From positions 1-22,967 of the forward strand of contig JAJXEL010000014.1 in NCBI GenBank assembly GCA_021639925.1: a DNA stretch of 22,967 nucleotides, written 5' to 3'. The position numbers were made by a program, and so were the translations under genes. The notes beneath the pieces are model-generated. The model saw only the letters and a list, made by a program, of their open reading frames with translations. It ran no database searches and was not told where the DNA came from. The stretch is from Alphaproteobacteria bacterium (GTDB taxonomy: Bacteria; Pseudomonadota; Alphaproteobacteria; CAAGCB01; CAG-977). Of this stretch, positions 1 to 7,092 are shown one piece after another (the stretch's first letter is position 1; each line of letters starts with the position of its first letter).

Positions 1-21
1 GATGGTTCCGTACGGTTCACT

Positions 22-53
22 CCCTCCCTCCTCATTGAGGGAGGGCTTTTTTT
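22..53 (+). terminator. Rho-independent terminator of an upstream plus-strand gene
   Basis: A perfect 9-bp stem, CCCTCCCTC (22-30) with GAGGGAGGG (37-45), encloses a 6-nt loop and is followed by C and a run of seven T. It ends a transcript that begins to the left of the window. The 21 bases before it are too few to identify that gene. Confidence 0.85.
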
Positions 54-87
54 GCTTCTGGCTGAATCTGTTTTATTCAATAACTTA

Positions 88-116
88 TTGAATTTTGACT
101 TGCTGTTAAATATTAT
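88..116 (+). promoter_or_regulatory. Candidate sigma-70 promoter for the kinase-like gene
   Basis: A TTGAAT -35 (88-93) and TATTAT -10 (111-116) are separated by 17 bp. Transcription would start near 123, about 28 nt before the ATG at 151. This placement argues against the TTG at 52 as the start. Confidence 0.5.
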
Positions 117-150
117 AACCTTCTCTATTTTAATAATCCAAAGAAAAGAA

Positions 151-762
151 ATGGCTGATATTCCTTATTCACAAGAAGTTATGAGAAAAACCGTCCATCT
201 CAGTTCGTTATGGATGCCGGCTTTGATCTTGTTCGTGCCCGAGTATTTGCCCGCCGCCGTTTTTGCCGGGCTGCTGGCGGCAAACGTTTTCATTGAATAC
301 GGGTATTATAAAAAGTGGCCGATCGTTTTAAAAACCTACGGCAAATTATTCGGAAAAATGCTGCGTTCCAAAGAAACCGACGGGCGTTTCCGGTTAAGCG
401 GTTCCCCTTATGTGTTAGGAGCGGCGCTTTGTTCCTGCCTGCTGTTTTCGCCGGTTAATGCCGCTGCGGCTTTGTCTGTCATGCTGATTTCCGATACGGC
501 GGCCGCCCTGATCGGCAGAGCGTTCGGAAAGCACAAAATCAACAATAAGACCAAAAGCATTGAAGGCGCCGCGGCCTTTTTCCTGTTCGGGCTGGCCGTC
601 ATTTATACCGCGGCGGTTTTATTTCGCCCCGGCGATGGTTTTATAATCCGCGGCGCTGTCGGCGTATTTGTGGCAATGTGGGCGGAAATCTATGAAAACC
701 GCCTGAAAATTGACGACAATCTATCTATTCCGCTGATCGTCGGCGCTTGTCTCAGCCTGTAA
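151..762 (+). CDS. Dolichol kinase / phytol kinase / CTP-dependent DAG kinase family membrane protein
   Basis: This 203-residue polytopic membrane protein has features of the SEC59/DGK1/VTE5 family, whose members phosphorylate polyprenols, phytol or diacylglycerol using CTP. Seen in the sequence: an N-terminal R-K-x-x-H motif (R12, K13, H16), then a block around 114-139 with S-D-T-A-A-A-L-I-G-R, G126 and K-S-I-E-G. Several hydrophobic segments cover the rest. The ATG at 151 is chosen because a promoter lies at 88-116. The frame stays open back to a TTG at 52, but that codon lies inside the T-run of the upstream terminator. The last 42 nt overlap the end of the convergent metallophosphoesterase gene. 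The substrate cannot be read from sequence; a polyprenol or diacylglycerol is most likely. Confidence 0.75.
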   Translation: MADIPYSQEVMRKTVHLSSLWMPALILFVPEYLPAAVFAGLLAANVFIEYGYYKKWPIVLKTYGKLFGKMLRSKETDGRFRLSGSPYVLGAALCSCLLFSPVNAAAALSVMLISDTAAALIGRAFGKHKINNKTKSIEGAAAFFLFGLAVIYTAAVLFRPGDGFIIRGAVGVFVAMWAEIYENRLKIDDNLSIPLIVGACLSL

Positions 763-1917
763 CGGCAAAATCCTGAACAGCGTTATTTCCGACGGGGCAA
801 ATAAACGCATCGGCGGTCCCCAATAGCCGGTGCCGCGGGAAACATATATTTTCGCATCAGATCCTTCCGGCGCATACAACCCCGCCAGGTATTTGTTTAC
901 CGGTTTGACAAGAAAATGAAACGGAAAAATCTGGCCGCCGTGCGTATGTCCCGAAATCTGCAAATCAAAAAATTCCGATTGATCCGGCGCGTCTTTACCG
1001 TTCGGCAAAGGCGAATGCGACATCAAAATCCGATACTGTTCCGGCGCAGCCCGGCGCATTGCCCGGGCAATATCCGGCGACATGTTTTTAATTCTGCGAA
1101 AAGATGCGTCCGTTACTCCGCCGATAAAAATATCCGGCCGGCACAGCGCCGTCCCGTCATTGTACAAAACCCGCATGCCCGAAGCCTGAAAAACCTGATC
1201 CCACATCTTATAATTATTATACAGTTCATGATTTCCCATAACGACAAACAGGCCGCAGCGGCTGTTCAGCTTTTCCAGTTTGCGCGCAATCAACCCGGCG
1301 TCGGCGGATTCGTCGTCCCCGATATCACCCGTCAGCAAAACAGCGTCCGCTTTCAGGCTATTGACCCGTTCGACCAGACGTTCTATCTTCTTTGTCGAAA
1401 CGCCGCGGTGAATGTGAATATCGCTTAACTGGACAAACGTAAACGGTTGTTTGACTTTATCGGTTTTTAAGACAATTTCTTTAACGTCCGCGACCTTAAC
1501 GCCTTCATAAACAGCATAAAAAGAAATCAAAAACGCGGCGCACAGCGTCACCCGATTAACTTTATCGCGCAGTTCCGGCCGCGCCGGATTAATCCGTCGC
1601 GCAAACGGTTTTTTCAACAAGCAGCCGATTCCGTAAACGCCGTACCAGACGATATTGCGCAACAGCAAAACAGAAAAAAGAAAAAAAGCCGTTCCGAACA
1701 GATAATACCCGATATTATGAATCCAGCCGGCCGCGGTCGGATTTAGCCAGTCGCCGCGTTCCAAAAGCCGCGGAAAAAACGCGGCGAACCAGGCAAACAA
1801 AACGGCGGCAAAAATCCAGATCTTCTTTGCCGTTGACATTGATTTTGAATACAGGCAGCCTGCTGTAAAAAGCGATGCGGCGGCACCGATTAAAACGATC
1901 AATAAAAAAAACGACAT
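721..1917 (-). CDS. Membrane-anchored calcineurin-like metallophosphoesterase (YkuE-like)
   Basis: This 398-residue protein has about 145 N-terminal residues with four or so hydrophobic segments, followed by a metallophosphoesterase domain. The di-metal ligands are all visible: D-I-H (166-168), G-D (197-198), G-N-H-E (228-231), H301 and G-H-T-H (323-326). The domain resembles YkuE-type enzymes, which act on phosphate esters at the membrane; the substrate is unknown. The ATG follows the hydE stop codon with a single base between, and an AAGGGAA ribosome-binding site lies inside the end of hydE, so the two are very probably cotranscribed and coupled. The 3' end runs 42 nt into the convergent kinase-like gene with no terminator visible between them. 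Confidence 0.88.
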   Translation of the reverse strand: MSFFLLIVLIGAAASLFTAGCLYSKSMSTAKKIWIFAAVLFAWFAAFFPRLLERGDWLNPTAAGWIHNIGYYLFGTAFFLFSVLLLRNIVWYGVYGIGCLLKKPFARRINPARPELRDKVNRVTLCAAFLISFYAVYEGVKVADVKEIVLKTDKVKQPFTFVQLSDIHIHRGVSTKKIERLVERVNSLKADAVLLTGDIGDDESADAGLIARKLEKLNSRCGLFVVMGNHELYNNYKMWDQVFQASGMRVLYNDGTALCRPDIFIGGVTDASFRRIKNMSPDIARAMRRAAPEQYRILMSHSPLPNGKDAPDQSEFFDLQISGHTHGGQIFPFHFLVKPVNKYLAGLYAPEGSDAKIYVSRGTGYWGPPMRLFAPSEITLFRILPLQAETSADDQRNR

Positions 1918-1918
1918 G

Positions 1919-2956
1919 TTATTTCCCTTTTAAGTATTCGCCGCGGAAACCTTTCTGTGTTCCGATCGTGCGGCCGATCGAAATAATTTTCATTTCAATA
2001 CAGCTGCGGCAGTGAACAGGCGTATCATTAACACAGATTTTACCGGGATACAGCTCGTACATTTTACGATATTCTCCGGTCGTTACGTTCGGCATAACGA
2101 CATTTGCCCCGCTTTGCAAAGCGATAATACGTCCCTGCGGATTCAATGTTTCCATCGCTGTCGTCGCCGGAATATTAATATCCGGCAGCAGCAAACGCGT
2201 CAACGCCATTGTTTTTAACGACAATGTAAACGCCCGCCCCCGCGCCCGGGCCAAAGGCGTCTGCGCATGCGGAATAAACGGCCCGATGCCGGCCATATCA
2301 ACGCCGATCTGTTTGAAAAACAAAATATCGTCCGCTATTGATTCAATGCTTTGCCCCGGCAGGCCGACCATCGAACCGGATCCCGTTTCGTACCCCAGGC
2401 GTTTTAAATCCGCAAGACAGCGGCGGCGGTTATCCCAGCTCATGCCCGGATCCAGGCGGTGATATAAATCTTTGTCGGTCGTTTCGATGCGCAGCAAATA
2501 TCTGTCCGCGCCGGCGTCTTTATAGGCTTTGTATTCTTCGTACGTTTTTTCCCCGATACTCAGCGTAACGGCCATATCCATGTCTTTGACCGCGCGGATA
2601 ATTTTCGTTAAACGGTCGGTCGTAAAATAAACGTCTTCGCCGGACTGCATGACAACCGTTTTATACCCCATTTTCGCCGCCGACGCGGCATGAGCTATAA
2701 CTTCATCGGGTTCCAGACGATAACGCTGCGCCTGTTTGTTGTCGCGCCGGATCCCGCAATAACAGCAGTTGTTGCGGCAGTAATTTGAAAATTCGATCAG
2801 CGCCCGCAAATGAACCGCAGGACCGACAAACAAAGCCCGGGTCCTGTCTGCCGCCGCCAGCAGTTCGGACGTCGATTCTTCATCGCGCAGCAATGCCGTC
2901 AGTTCGTCTTTTTCCAAAGTATGTGTTTTTTCCGCTTTTTCTATCAAACCGAGCAT
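1919..2956 (-). CDS. hydE: [FeFe]-hydrogenase H-cluster radical SAM maturase HydE
   Basis: HydE is a radical S-adenosylmethionine enzyme that helps build the 2Fe subcluster of [FeFe]-hydrogenase. In this 345-residue protein the radical SAM cluster motif CX3CX2C is at C60, C64 and C67, followed by Y-C-G-I-R as in HydE. A second C-terminal CX7CX2C set (C308, C316, C319) matches the accessory cluster site of many HydE proteins. Length and the internal G-L-P-G-Q and P-F-I-P-H motifs fit. The related PylB (methylornithine synthase) is the main alternative, but no pyl genes are seen. The ATG has only a weak ribosome-binding site (GGAAAG). The next gene is a metallophosphoesterase; hydF, hydG and the hydrogenase itself are not in the window. 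Confidence 0.87.
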   Translation of the reverse strand: MLGLIEKAEKTHTLEKDELTALLRDEESTSELLAAADRTRALFVGPAVHLRALIEFSNYCRNNCCYCGIRRDNKQAQRYRLEPDEVIAHAASAAKMGYKTVVMQSGEDVYFTTDRLTKIIRAVKDMDMAVTLSIGEKTYEEYKAYKDAGADRYLLRIETTDKDLYHRLDPGMSWDNRRRCLADLKRLGYETGSGSMVGLPGQSIESIADDILFFKQIGVDMAGIGPFIPHAQTPLARARGRAFTLSLKTMALTRLLLPDINIPATTAMETLNPQGRIIALQSGANVVMPNVTTGEYRKMYELYPGKICVNDTPVHCRSCIEMKIISIGRTIGTQKGFRGEYLKGK

Positions 2957-2972
2957 GCTTCTTTCCGCCTTC

Positions 2973-3002
2973 TTGATTTTTATTAAAAAGAAATATTAGA
3001 AT
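2973..3002 (+). promoter_or_regulatory. Candidate aldo/keto reductase promoter
   Basis: TTGATT (2973-2978) and TAGAAT (2997-3002) are 18 bp apart. A strong AAGGAG ribosome-binding site (3018-3023) follows, 7 nt before the ATG at 3031. It occupies the same DNA as the hydE promoter on the other strand. Confidence 0.45.
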
Positions 3003-3009
3003 ATATCAA
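2981..3009 (-). promoter_or_regulatory. Candidate hydE promoter
   Basis: On the minus strand, TTGATA (3009-3004) and TTAATA (2986-2981) are spaced by 17 bp. It is interleaved with the divergent promoter of the aldo/keto reductase. Confidence 0.4.
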
Positions 3010-3030
3010 AATTTAAAAAGGAGTACAAAA

Positions 3031-3909
3031 ATGAACGCGCCTTTTTACAAAATCGGATTCGGCACATGGAAAACCGGCGGAACGACCGAACCGGACCCGA
3101 ACAATGATGACAAAGCCGATATTGCCGCGATCAGATCCGCAATCGACAACGGTATTGTTCATATCGACACGGCGGAACTTTACGCCGGCGGCAAAGCGGA
3201 ACAACTGGTCGGACAGGCCATAGCGCCTTATAACCGCGCAGATTTGTTTATTGCTTCCAAAGTCAGGGAAACAAAACTGAATTATAATGCCGTCCTGGAA
3301 AACTGCGCCCAAAGCCTTGACCGGCTGGGAACCGATTATCTGGATCTGTATTACGTTCACAAACCCAATCCCGCCATTCCCGTCGCAGAAACCGCCGCGG
3401 CATTTAACGAACTGATCAGACAAAAAATGATTAAACATGTCGGCTTATCGAATGCCGGCGTTGAAACAATGAAACAGTATGCGGCCGTTTTAGACGTGCC
3501 GATTTTTGCCGCGCAGTGTCATTATAATCTGATCGTCCGGGAACCCGAACGCAAAGGCGTTCTGAAATATTGCCGTGAAAACAATATTCATTTTATTGCC
3601 TGGCGGCCGATTCAGCTGCCCAGCGAAAAATTCAATATTCACGGGTTGTTTGAAAAAGGCGCTTATCCGTTATTAGATCAAATTGCCGGAAAATATAACG
3701 TTTCCAACGCGCAGGTTGCCGTTCGGTGGCTGACGGCGCAGGAAAATGTCGGGCTGATTTTTAAAACGGGCAATCCGCAGCATCTGCGCGAGATTATCGA
3801 CGCTGTCGATTTATGGATTGATCCTGCGGATTTAAAAGAATTGACCGATCATTTTCCCCGTCAGGAAGATGTCGGGTTTACCACAAACGGCAAAGCGCCT
3901 TTGATCTAA
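3031..3909 (+). CDS. Aldo/keto reductase
   Basis: This NAD(P)H-dependent carbonyl reductase is 292 residues long, slightly short of the usual 300-330. The catalytic tetrad is visible: D46, Y51, K77 and H110, in contexts H-I-D-T-A-E-L-Y, A-S-K-V and Y-Y-V-H-K-P-N. The N-terminal I-G-F-G-T-W strand and the G-L-S-N motif also fit the (beta/alpha)8 family. It probably acts in the cytoplasm; the physiological aldehyde or ketone cannot be inferred. It is monocistronic and divergent from hydE. Its TAA stop shares bases with the stop codon of the convergent nuclease gene (3906-3909). Confidence 0.9.
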   Translation: MNAPFYKIGFGTWKTGGTTEPDPNNDDKADIAAIRSAIDNGIVHIDTAELYAGGKAEQLVGQAIAPYNRADLFIASKVRETKLNYNAVLENCAQSLDRLGTDYLDLYYVHKPNPAIPVAETAAAFNELIRQKMIKHVGLSNAGVETMKQYAAVLDVPIFAAQCHYNLIVREPERKGVLKYCRENNIHFIAWRPIQLPSEKFNIHGLFEKGAYPLLDQIAGKYNVSNAQVAVRWLTAQENVGLIFKTGNPQHLREIIDAVDLWIDPADLKELTDHFPRQEDVGFTTNGKAPLI

Positions 3910-4463
3910 GTCCGCAGCAGCAAAATATCCCCGCACCGTCCCCGCAGACGCAGCCACCTGTCGGATTTATCCTGCGGATTTTCCTGCCAAAAACGGTCAA
4001 ATATTTGTTGATGCTGCGCCGCGGAAGCCGGATCGTCCGTGAACAGATTGCAGACCTCATGATTTCTTTCAGCTGCCGAATCCGTCCAGTTAAAAGAACC
4101 GCTGACCGTGTTTTTACCGTCAAAAACCGCCATTTTCGCATGCATCAGCCCTTTGGTCGTGTGAATACGCACGTCAATGCCGGCAATCATCAGCCGTTCG
4201 ACGTCATTCATATCCTTGATGGACGCCAGCTGGGAACGGTCGGTCAGCAAACGGATTTTTACGCCCCGTTTTTTCGCGGCGATCAAAGCGTTGACAATAG
4301 ATTTCCGGTTAATTGAATAAACGGCGGCGTCAATATATTTTTCCGCCCCGTCAATCAGGGCGACAATCTTTTTTTCACATGCCCTTCCCTGCGCCGCTTC
4401 ATTTAAAGCGAAAGCCTGCGGAACAAAGAAAAAAACAACCCAGAAACAAAGAAAAAAACGCAT
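3906..4463 (-). CDS. Exported phospholipase D-family nuclease (Nuc-like, single HKD motif)
   Basis: This 185-residue protein has an N-terminal signal peptide (hydrophobic residues 3-19, likely cut after A-F-A). A single HKD motif follows: H108-x-K110-x4-D115-x6-G122-S123-F-N125, then N134-H135-E136. One HKD motif per chain is typical of Nuc-type enzymes, which work as dimers and cleave DNA or phosphodiesters, here probably in the periplasm. The frame is open upstream to 4667, but that would overlap folKP and bury the signal peptide. The ATG at 4463 puts the signal peptide at the N-terminus, with GGAG about 10 nt upstream. The real substrate, nucleic acid or lipid, is not settled by sequence. 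Confidence 0.85.
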   Translation of the reverse strand: MRFFLCFWVVFFFVPQAFALNEAAQGRACEKKIVALIDGAEKYIDAAVYSINRKSIVNALIAAKKRGVKIRLLTDRSQLASIKDMNDVERLMIAGIDVRIHTTKGLMHAKMAVFDGKNTVSGSFNWTDSAAERNHEVCNLFTDDPASAAQHQQIFDRFWQENPQDKSDRWLRLRGRCGDILLLRT

Positions 4464-4553
4464 CAGGACAATCTCCGCCACACCAAACATTTTATGTATA
4501 TCATGTTTGTTCAAAGAAAAAAAGGCGGCTTGGCAAAAGCTGTGCCCGCAAAT

Positions 4554-4581
4554 TTGTTTTTGCTTTTTTTCCGTTTTAAAT
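4554..4581 (+). promoter_or_regulatory. Possible folKP promoter
   Basis: TTGTTT (4554-4559) and TTAAAT (4576-4581) are 16 bp apart in the 154-nt divergent intergenic region between the nuclease and folKP. The matches are modest. Confidence 0.3.
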
Positions 4582-4617
4582 CCTTTTAAACTGGGCGCGG
4601 AATAACACGAGGCCGCC

Positions 4618-5853
4618 ATGACAACTTTTATCGCCGCCGGATCCAATTTGAACGACCGGCCAAACAATCTGCTCTTTGCTATCGAGGCTTTAAAACAAGC
4701 GGGATATAACGTAACAGGAGTTTCCCCCGTTTACGAAACGCCCGCCGCCCTGTTATACGCGACGGCCAAAGATGACTGGAACAAGCCTTATTTAAACTGC
4801 CTGATCAGGCTGGAAACAAACAAAAGCGCATTTGAGCTGCTGGCGGATTTAAAAACAATAGAAAAAAAATCCGGCAGAAACGCCACGGAACGCTGGGCGC
4901 CGCGGCCGGTTGACCTGGACATTATCGAACACAACGGCGAACAAATCGACACGCCGGAATTATGCGTTCCCCATAAACAATACTTAAAGCGCAGTTTTGT
5001 ATTGGATCCGCTGTCTTTTTTCAAAACGGTGCCGCCCGAATACCTGTATACCAAAACGCATCAGCCGCTGATTATGGGTATTTTGAACGTTACGCCAGAT
5101 TCTTTTTCCGACGGCGGGCAAAACAATCAGCCCGGCGTTTTTGAAAAAAAAGCCCGCCTGTGGGCAGATCATTTAATCCCCCTGATCGACGTCGGCGCGG
5201 AATCGACGCGCCCCGGCGCGCAGCCTTTGGATCCGGCGAAAGAAATGCGGCGGCTGGCCGATGTTTTCGATTTTGTTAAAAATCGTGAAAAAACGCCTTT
5301 TTCCCCGCGGTTCAGTATTGATACCTATCATTTTGAAACCGCCCGCAAAGCCCTGGAAAACGGCTTTGATATCCTCAACGACATTCATGGTTTCGATGAT
5401 CCTGAAATGCTTGCTTTAGCCAAAGAACACAAAGACAAACCCTGCATTTTTATGCACCATGACGATATAACCGGATCCCCTCTGCAAAACACGGTTGACG
5501 CCGTCGAACAATGGCTGGAAAGAAAAATCAACCTTTTTGAACAAAGCGGGCTGAAACTGCATAACATGATTTTCGATCCCGGCGTCGGATTCGGGAAAAC
5601 AGCCTGCCAGTCTTTGCAGATTTTACAAAACCTCGAAAAATTCCACCGGTTCGGCGTACGGCTGTTAATCGGACATTCCAGAAAATCGTTTATGAAAGTT
5701 TTTACAAACAAGCTGCCCGGTCAAAAAGACACGGAAACGCTGGGTATTTCAATAAAGATTGCGGAAAAAACGGATATCCTGCGCGTTCATACGCCGCTGG
5801 AACATAAAGAAGCCCTGCTGGCCGCGGCGCATTTGGAAAATCAGTTTTTCTGA
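4618..5853 (+). CDS. folKP: Bifunctional HPPK-DHPS folate biosynthesis enzyme (FolK-FolP fusion)
   Basis: This 411-residue fusion joins two consecutive folate steps in the cytoplasm: pyrophosphorylation of 6-hydroxymethyl-dihydropterin and its condensation with p-aminobenzoate to give dihydropteroate. Residues 1-140 are HPPK, with the start T-F-I-A-A-G-S-N-L and the R-W-A-P-R-P-V-D-L-D motif (92-101) carrying the metal-binding aspartates. Residues 148-411 are DHPS: M-G-I-L-N-V-T-P-D-S-F-S-D-G-G (153-167), D-V-G-A-E-S-T-R-P-G (191-200), S-I-D (233-235), L-N-D (253-255), D-P-G-V-G-F-G-K (320-327), S-R-K (354-356) and R-V-H (389-391). No active-site residue looks missing. GAGG lies 5 nt before the ATG. 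FolB and other folate genes are not adjacent. Confidence 0.95.
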   Translation: MTTFIAAGSNLNDRPNNLLFAIEALKQAGYNVTGVSPVYETPAALLYATAKDDWNKPYLNCLIRLETNKSAFELLADLKTIEKKSGRNATERWAPRPVDLDIIEHNGEQIDTPELCVPHKQYLKRSFVLDPLSFFKTVPPEYLYTKTHQPLIMGILNVTPDSFSDGGQNNQPGVFEKKARLWADHLIPLIDVGAESTRPGAQPLDPAKEMRRLADVFDFVKNREKTPFSPRFSIDTYHFETARKALENGFDILNDIHGFDDPEMLALAKEHKDKPCIFMHHDDITGSPLQNTVDAVEQWLERKINLFEQSGLKLHNMIFDPGVGFGKTACQSLQILQNLEKFHRFGVRLLIGHSRKSFMKVFTNKLPGQKDTETLGISIKIAEKTDILRVHTPLEHKEALLAAAHLENQFF

Positions 5854-7002
5854 TTAACGGCCCCGCGCCTGCCGGCGTTTCAGAATCTGCGCGGCCTGCC
5901 CAGGTTCAGAAATATACCTGCGCAGTTCCGGGTGCGCCGTTTTCTGACGTCCGTTTTGCATGCTGCGCGAACCGCAAGACAGCGTTTTAAAGCCCGAACG
6001 GGCAAACTTTTTCAGTTTTTCACCCTTTAATTCTTCAACGTTTAAAGGATCCGCCCGCTTAATATCAACCAGCTTTGTATTTTCAATGCCGGTATCCAGA
6101 TTAACGTTGGGAACAGCTTTTAAAAATTCCTGTTTATTGCCGTTTACAACGTATTTTTCGGCGGCAGCGATAAAGTCAGCCCCGCGCCGGACGGCGTCCC
6201 GCGTCAGGCCGTCCAAATTTTTATGCACCGTTTGTCCCGTTACAGGGTGTTTAAAGGATTCAAAATCTTTTAATTTCGACGGCATCTGCCGGTCCTGCTG
6301 ATAAAAGCCGGACACGGCCATACCCAACCGCCCGTCCAAAAAATCATCCAACCGGCGCAACATTTTTCCCATCGTCTGATTTTTCGTTACGCGGCCGATA
6401 AACAGCTGAACAGCCATACTGTTTTTGTAAACGCGCGTCAAATCGCGATCAATATCAAAAGCCTTTTGATAATTCCGGCAGAAAAAATCTGCGGCAATTT
6501 CGCGGTTTTTATGATCCTCAATCATTTTTTTCAATGGTTTGAACGTATTCAGGCGGCGTTTTTTCTGCCTTAAAAAATGCACGTCCAGCCATGTTTCGAC
6601 ATAGCGGTGCCTGGTCTTAGCCAGCTTGACATGTTTTTCGTCAGGATTGTTTTCGCGCACCTGGCTGCCCGAAACGCTGTAAACGAAAGGGTGAAACACG
6701 GAATCAACGGCCGCATGCGTCAAAAAACCGTAAACGAACGCCTTTTCCGCGGCCTGCCGCGCCGGATCTTTTTCTTTGCGGATATCGTCCAGCATCGCCA
6801 AAACGACGCCCCGCGTATCGTCGCCGAATCCGCCGTGCATTTTCGTCGATAATTTGGGATCGGAACCATACAAAAAACTGTCATGAGAAATCGCGCCCAT
6901 ATGAAAAGCTGATTCGCAGGCGTCAGCGCATTGCCGGGTTTTCGCCGGCAGACAAGCGCGGATATCGTCAGCCAATATAACGTGAGTCAGATCTCTGGGC
7001 AT
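5854..7002 (-). CDS. Zinc-dependent phospholipase C family protein
   Basis: The N-terminal ~145 of 382 residues match the zinc-dependent phospholipase C/S1-P1-like helical fold. Potential zinc ligands are H34, H40-D41, H56, H96-x3-D100-x3-H104 and H132-x3-E136-x3-D140-x-H142. Known relatives cleave phospholipids, but no signal peptide is visible here, so a cytoplasmic or non-classical location is likely and the activity is unproven. Residues from about 150 on are charged, have no recognised domain, and end in a basic stretch. A TGAGG ribosome-binding site precedes the ATG, and a separate promoter lies just upstream. The TAA stop directly abuts the folKP stop with no base between. Confidence 0.72.
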   Translation of the reverse strand: MPRDLTHVILADDIRACLPAKTRQCADACESAFHMGAISHDSFLYGSDPKLSTKMHGGFGDDTRGVVLAMLDDIRKEKDPARQAAEKAFVYGFLTHAAVDSVFHPFVYSVSGSQVRENNPDEKHVKLAKTRHRYVETWLDVHFLRQKKRRLNTFKPLKKMIEDHKNREIAADFFCRNYQKAFDIDRDLTRVYKNSMAVQLFIGRVTKNQTMGKMLRRLDDFLDGRLGMAVSGFYQQDRQMPSKLKDFESFKHPVTGQTVHKNLDGLTRDAVRRGADFIAAAEKYVVNGNKQEFLKAVPNVNLDTGIENTKLVDIKRADPLNVEELKGEKLKKFARSGFKTLSCGSRSMQNGRQKTAHPELRRYISEPGQAAQILKRRQARGR

Positions 7003-7027
7003 CTTTTTTCCTCATATTCTTTTTTTA

Positions 7028-7056
7028 TTTTTATGAGTCAGAGGGACGAAAGTCAA
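7028..7056 (-). promoter_or_regulatory. Candidate promoter of the phospholipase C-like gene
   Basis: On the minus strand, TTGACT (7056-7051) and TAAAAA (7033-7028) are 17 bp apart within the 90-nt gap after the ABC exporter genes. This suggests the gene can be transcribed on its own. Confidence 0.4.
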
Positions 7057-7092
7057 TGTTTTTTGTCAAAAATATTCTGTTTTTTGTCGATT

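Noticed and set aside
52..150. A longer start (TTG at 52) for the kinase-like gene
   Set aside because: The TTG lies in the T-tract of the upstream terminator and upstream of the likely promoter; the ATG at 151 fits the family N-terminus.
916..1428. A 170-codon plus-strand frame inside the metallophosphoesterase gene
   Set aside because: The opposite strand carries all metal-binding motifs of the phosphoesterase; this frame is Arg/His/Asn-rich without any recognisable domain.
4464..4667. N-terminal extension of the PLD-type nuclease
   Set aside because: It would overlap the start of folKP and place 68 residues ahead of an evident signal peptide.
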